A stretch of DNA of 64,000 nt from positions 251,558 through 315,557 of the forward strand of contig NZ_WBPF01000022.1 of NCBI RefSeq assembly GCF_008923725.1. The letters are read 5' to 3'. This document shows positions 63,831 through 64,000 of this stretch, piece by piece (within the stretch, counting starts at the first letter, position 1; each line of letters opens with the position of its first letter). This stretch comes from Bacillus sp. CH140a_4T. GTDB lineage: Bacteria; Bacillota; Bacilli; Bacillales; Bacillaceae_G. A program made the position numbers and the translations under genes. The notes below the pieces were generated by a model. The model did no database searches and was not told where the DNA came from. It was given only the letters and a program-made list of their open reading frames with translations.

Positions 63831-64000
63831 ATGACTGAACGTTTAAAAGTAATGACAATTTTTGGGACACGCCCAGAAGCAATTAAAATGGCACCTCTTG
63901 TGTTAGAGTTGCAAAAGCATTCAGAGAAAATTGAATCGATTGTGACTGTAACGGCGCAACATCGTCAAATGTTAGATCAAGTATTAAGTATCTTTGGAAT
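63831..64000 (+). CDS. wecB: UDP-N-acetylglucosamine 2-epimerase, 3'-truncated by window edge
   Basis: ATG 63831 after AGGAAAGAGG. The first 56 codons include [21 protein letters not shown] and [15 protein letters not shown], the non-hydrolysing UDP-GlcNAc 2-epimerase (WecB/MnaA) signature. It makes UDP-ManNAc for wall polysaccharide and teichoic acid linkage. The remainder is outside the window. Confidence 0.92.
   Translation, partial: MTERLKVMTIFGTRPEAIKMAPLVLELQKHSEKIESIVTVTAQHRQMLDQVLSIFG

Overview
This window is chromosomal DNA of a low-GC, spore-former-type Firmicute and looks like the Bacillus cereus group (cereus/thuringiensis/anthracis). The clues are SH3b-repeat cell-wall proteins of the EntA/EntFM kind, a ComK gene beside a small sigma factor, chb/cel-type PTS operons, a TPP riboswitch upstream of thiC, and three copies of a ~147-bp palindromic repeat flanked by ATAAA (TTTAT on the other strand) that matches what I remember of the group-specific element bcr1. 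I see no rRNA, tRNA, CRISPR array, prophage or transposase gene. Assignments come from reading the sequence; no database search was run.

Layout. (1) 1-8.6 kb: end of a chromate transporter, then a chitobiose/cellobiose PTS operon on the minus strand (IIB-IIC-IIA-6-phospho-beta-glucosidase-ChbG deacetylase) behind a near-perfect sigma-54 promoter; a LytTR regulator/DUF3021 membrane pair; a second IIB-IIC-IIA cassette without hydrolases. (2) 8.7-18.9 kb: dicarboxylate/amino-acid symporter, acyltransferase-3 membrane protein, VOC protein, YhgE/Pip membrane protein divergent from a LysR regulator, a membrane-anchored GH8-like glycosidase with a 49-aa gene just upstream, and cytochrome bd oxidase CydAB. 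(3) 18.9-24.3 kb: thiC with its TPP riboswitch, lactate permease with a CcpA cre site, and small membrane proteins. (4) 24.8-38.3 kb: an LTA-synthase-type enzyme, a possible structured ncRNA, D-amino-acid aminotransferase, a five-SH3b NlpC/P60 hydrolase, NupC, a degenerate-GGDEF/processive glycosyltransferase pair (YdaK/YdaM-like), a BCCT transporter and an SH3b-3D protein.

(5) 38.3-47.8 kb: three zinc-ribbon membrane/stress-type genes, a SWIM/SNF2 pair, VanZ, DUF1659/DUF2922 and DUF4359 proteins. (6) 48-55 kb: ComK convergent with a sigma-70-family factor that has a phased array of four AATTTGAAAT sites upstream; a YknXYZ-type efflux operon with two Yip1 (YknW-like) genes; a self-contained HTH/membrane-protein pair whose promoter lies between two palindromes. 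(7) 55-64 kb: an organophosphate antiporter with a binding lipoprotein, a membrane-anchored partner and a two-component system; galE, an LCP transferase, fabZ and the start of a UDP-GlcNAc 2-epimerase, with debris of a deleted hydrolase gene.

Themes: PTS and organophosphate uptake under dedicated sensors, cell-wall and surface-polysaccharide assembly (LTA synthase, SH3b proteins, LCP, GalE, WecB, GT2), and many short regulatory arrays. The least explained signals are the phased palindrome array at 49.1-49.2 kb, the repeat insertions placed exactly on stop codons, the TTHACA array at 53.9 kb, and the possible ncRNA at 26.85-27.06 kb.
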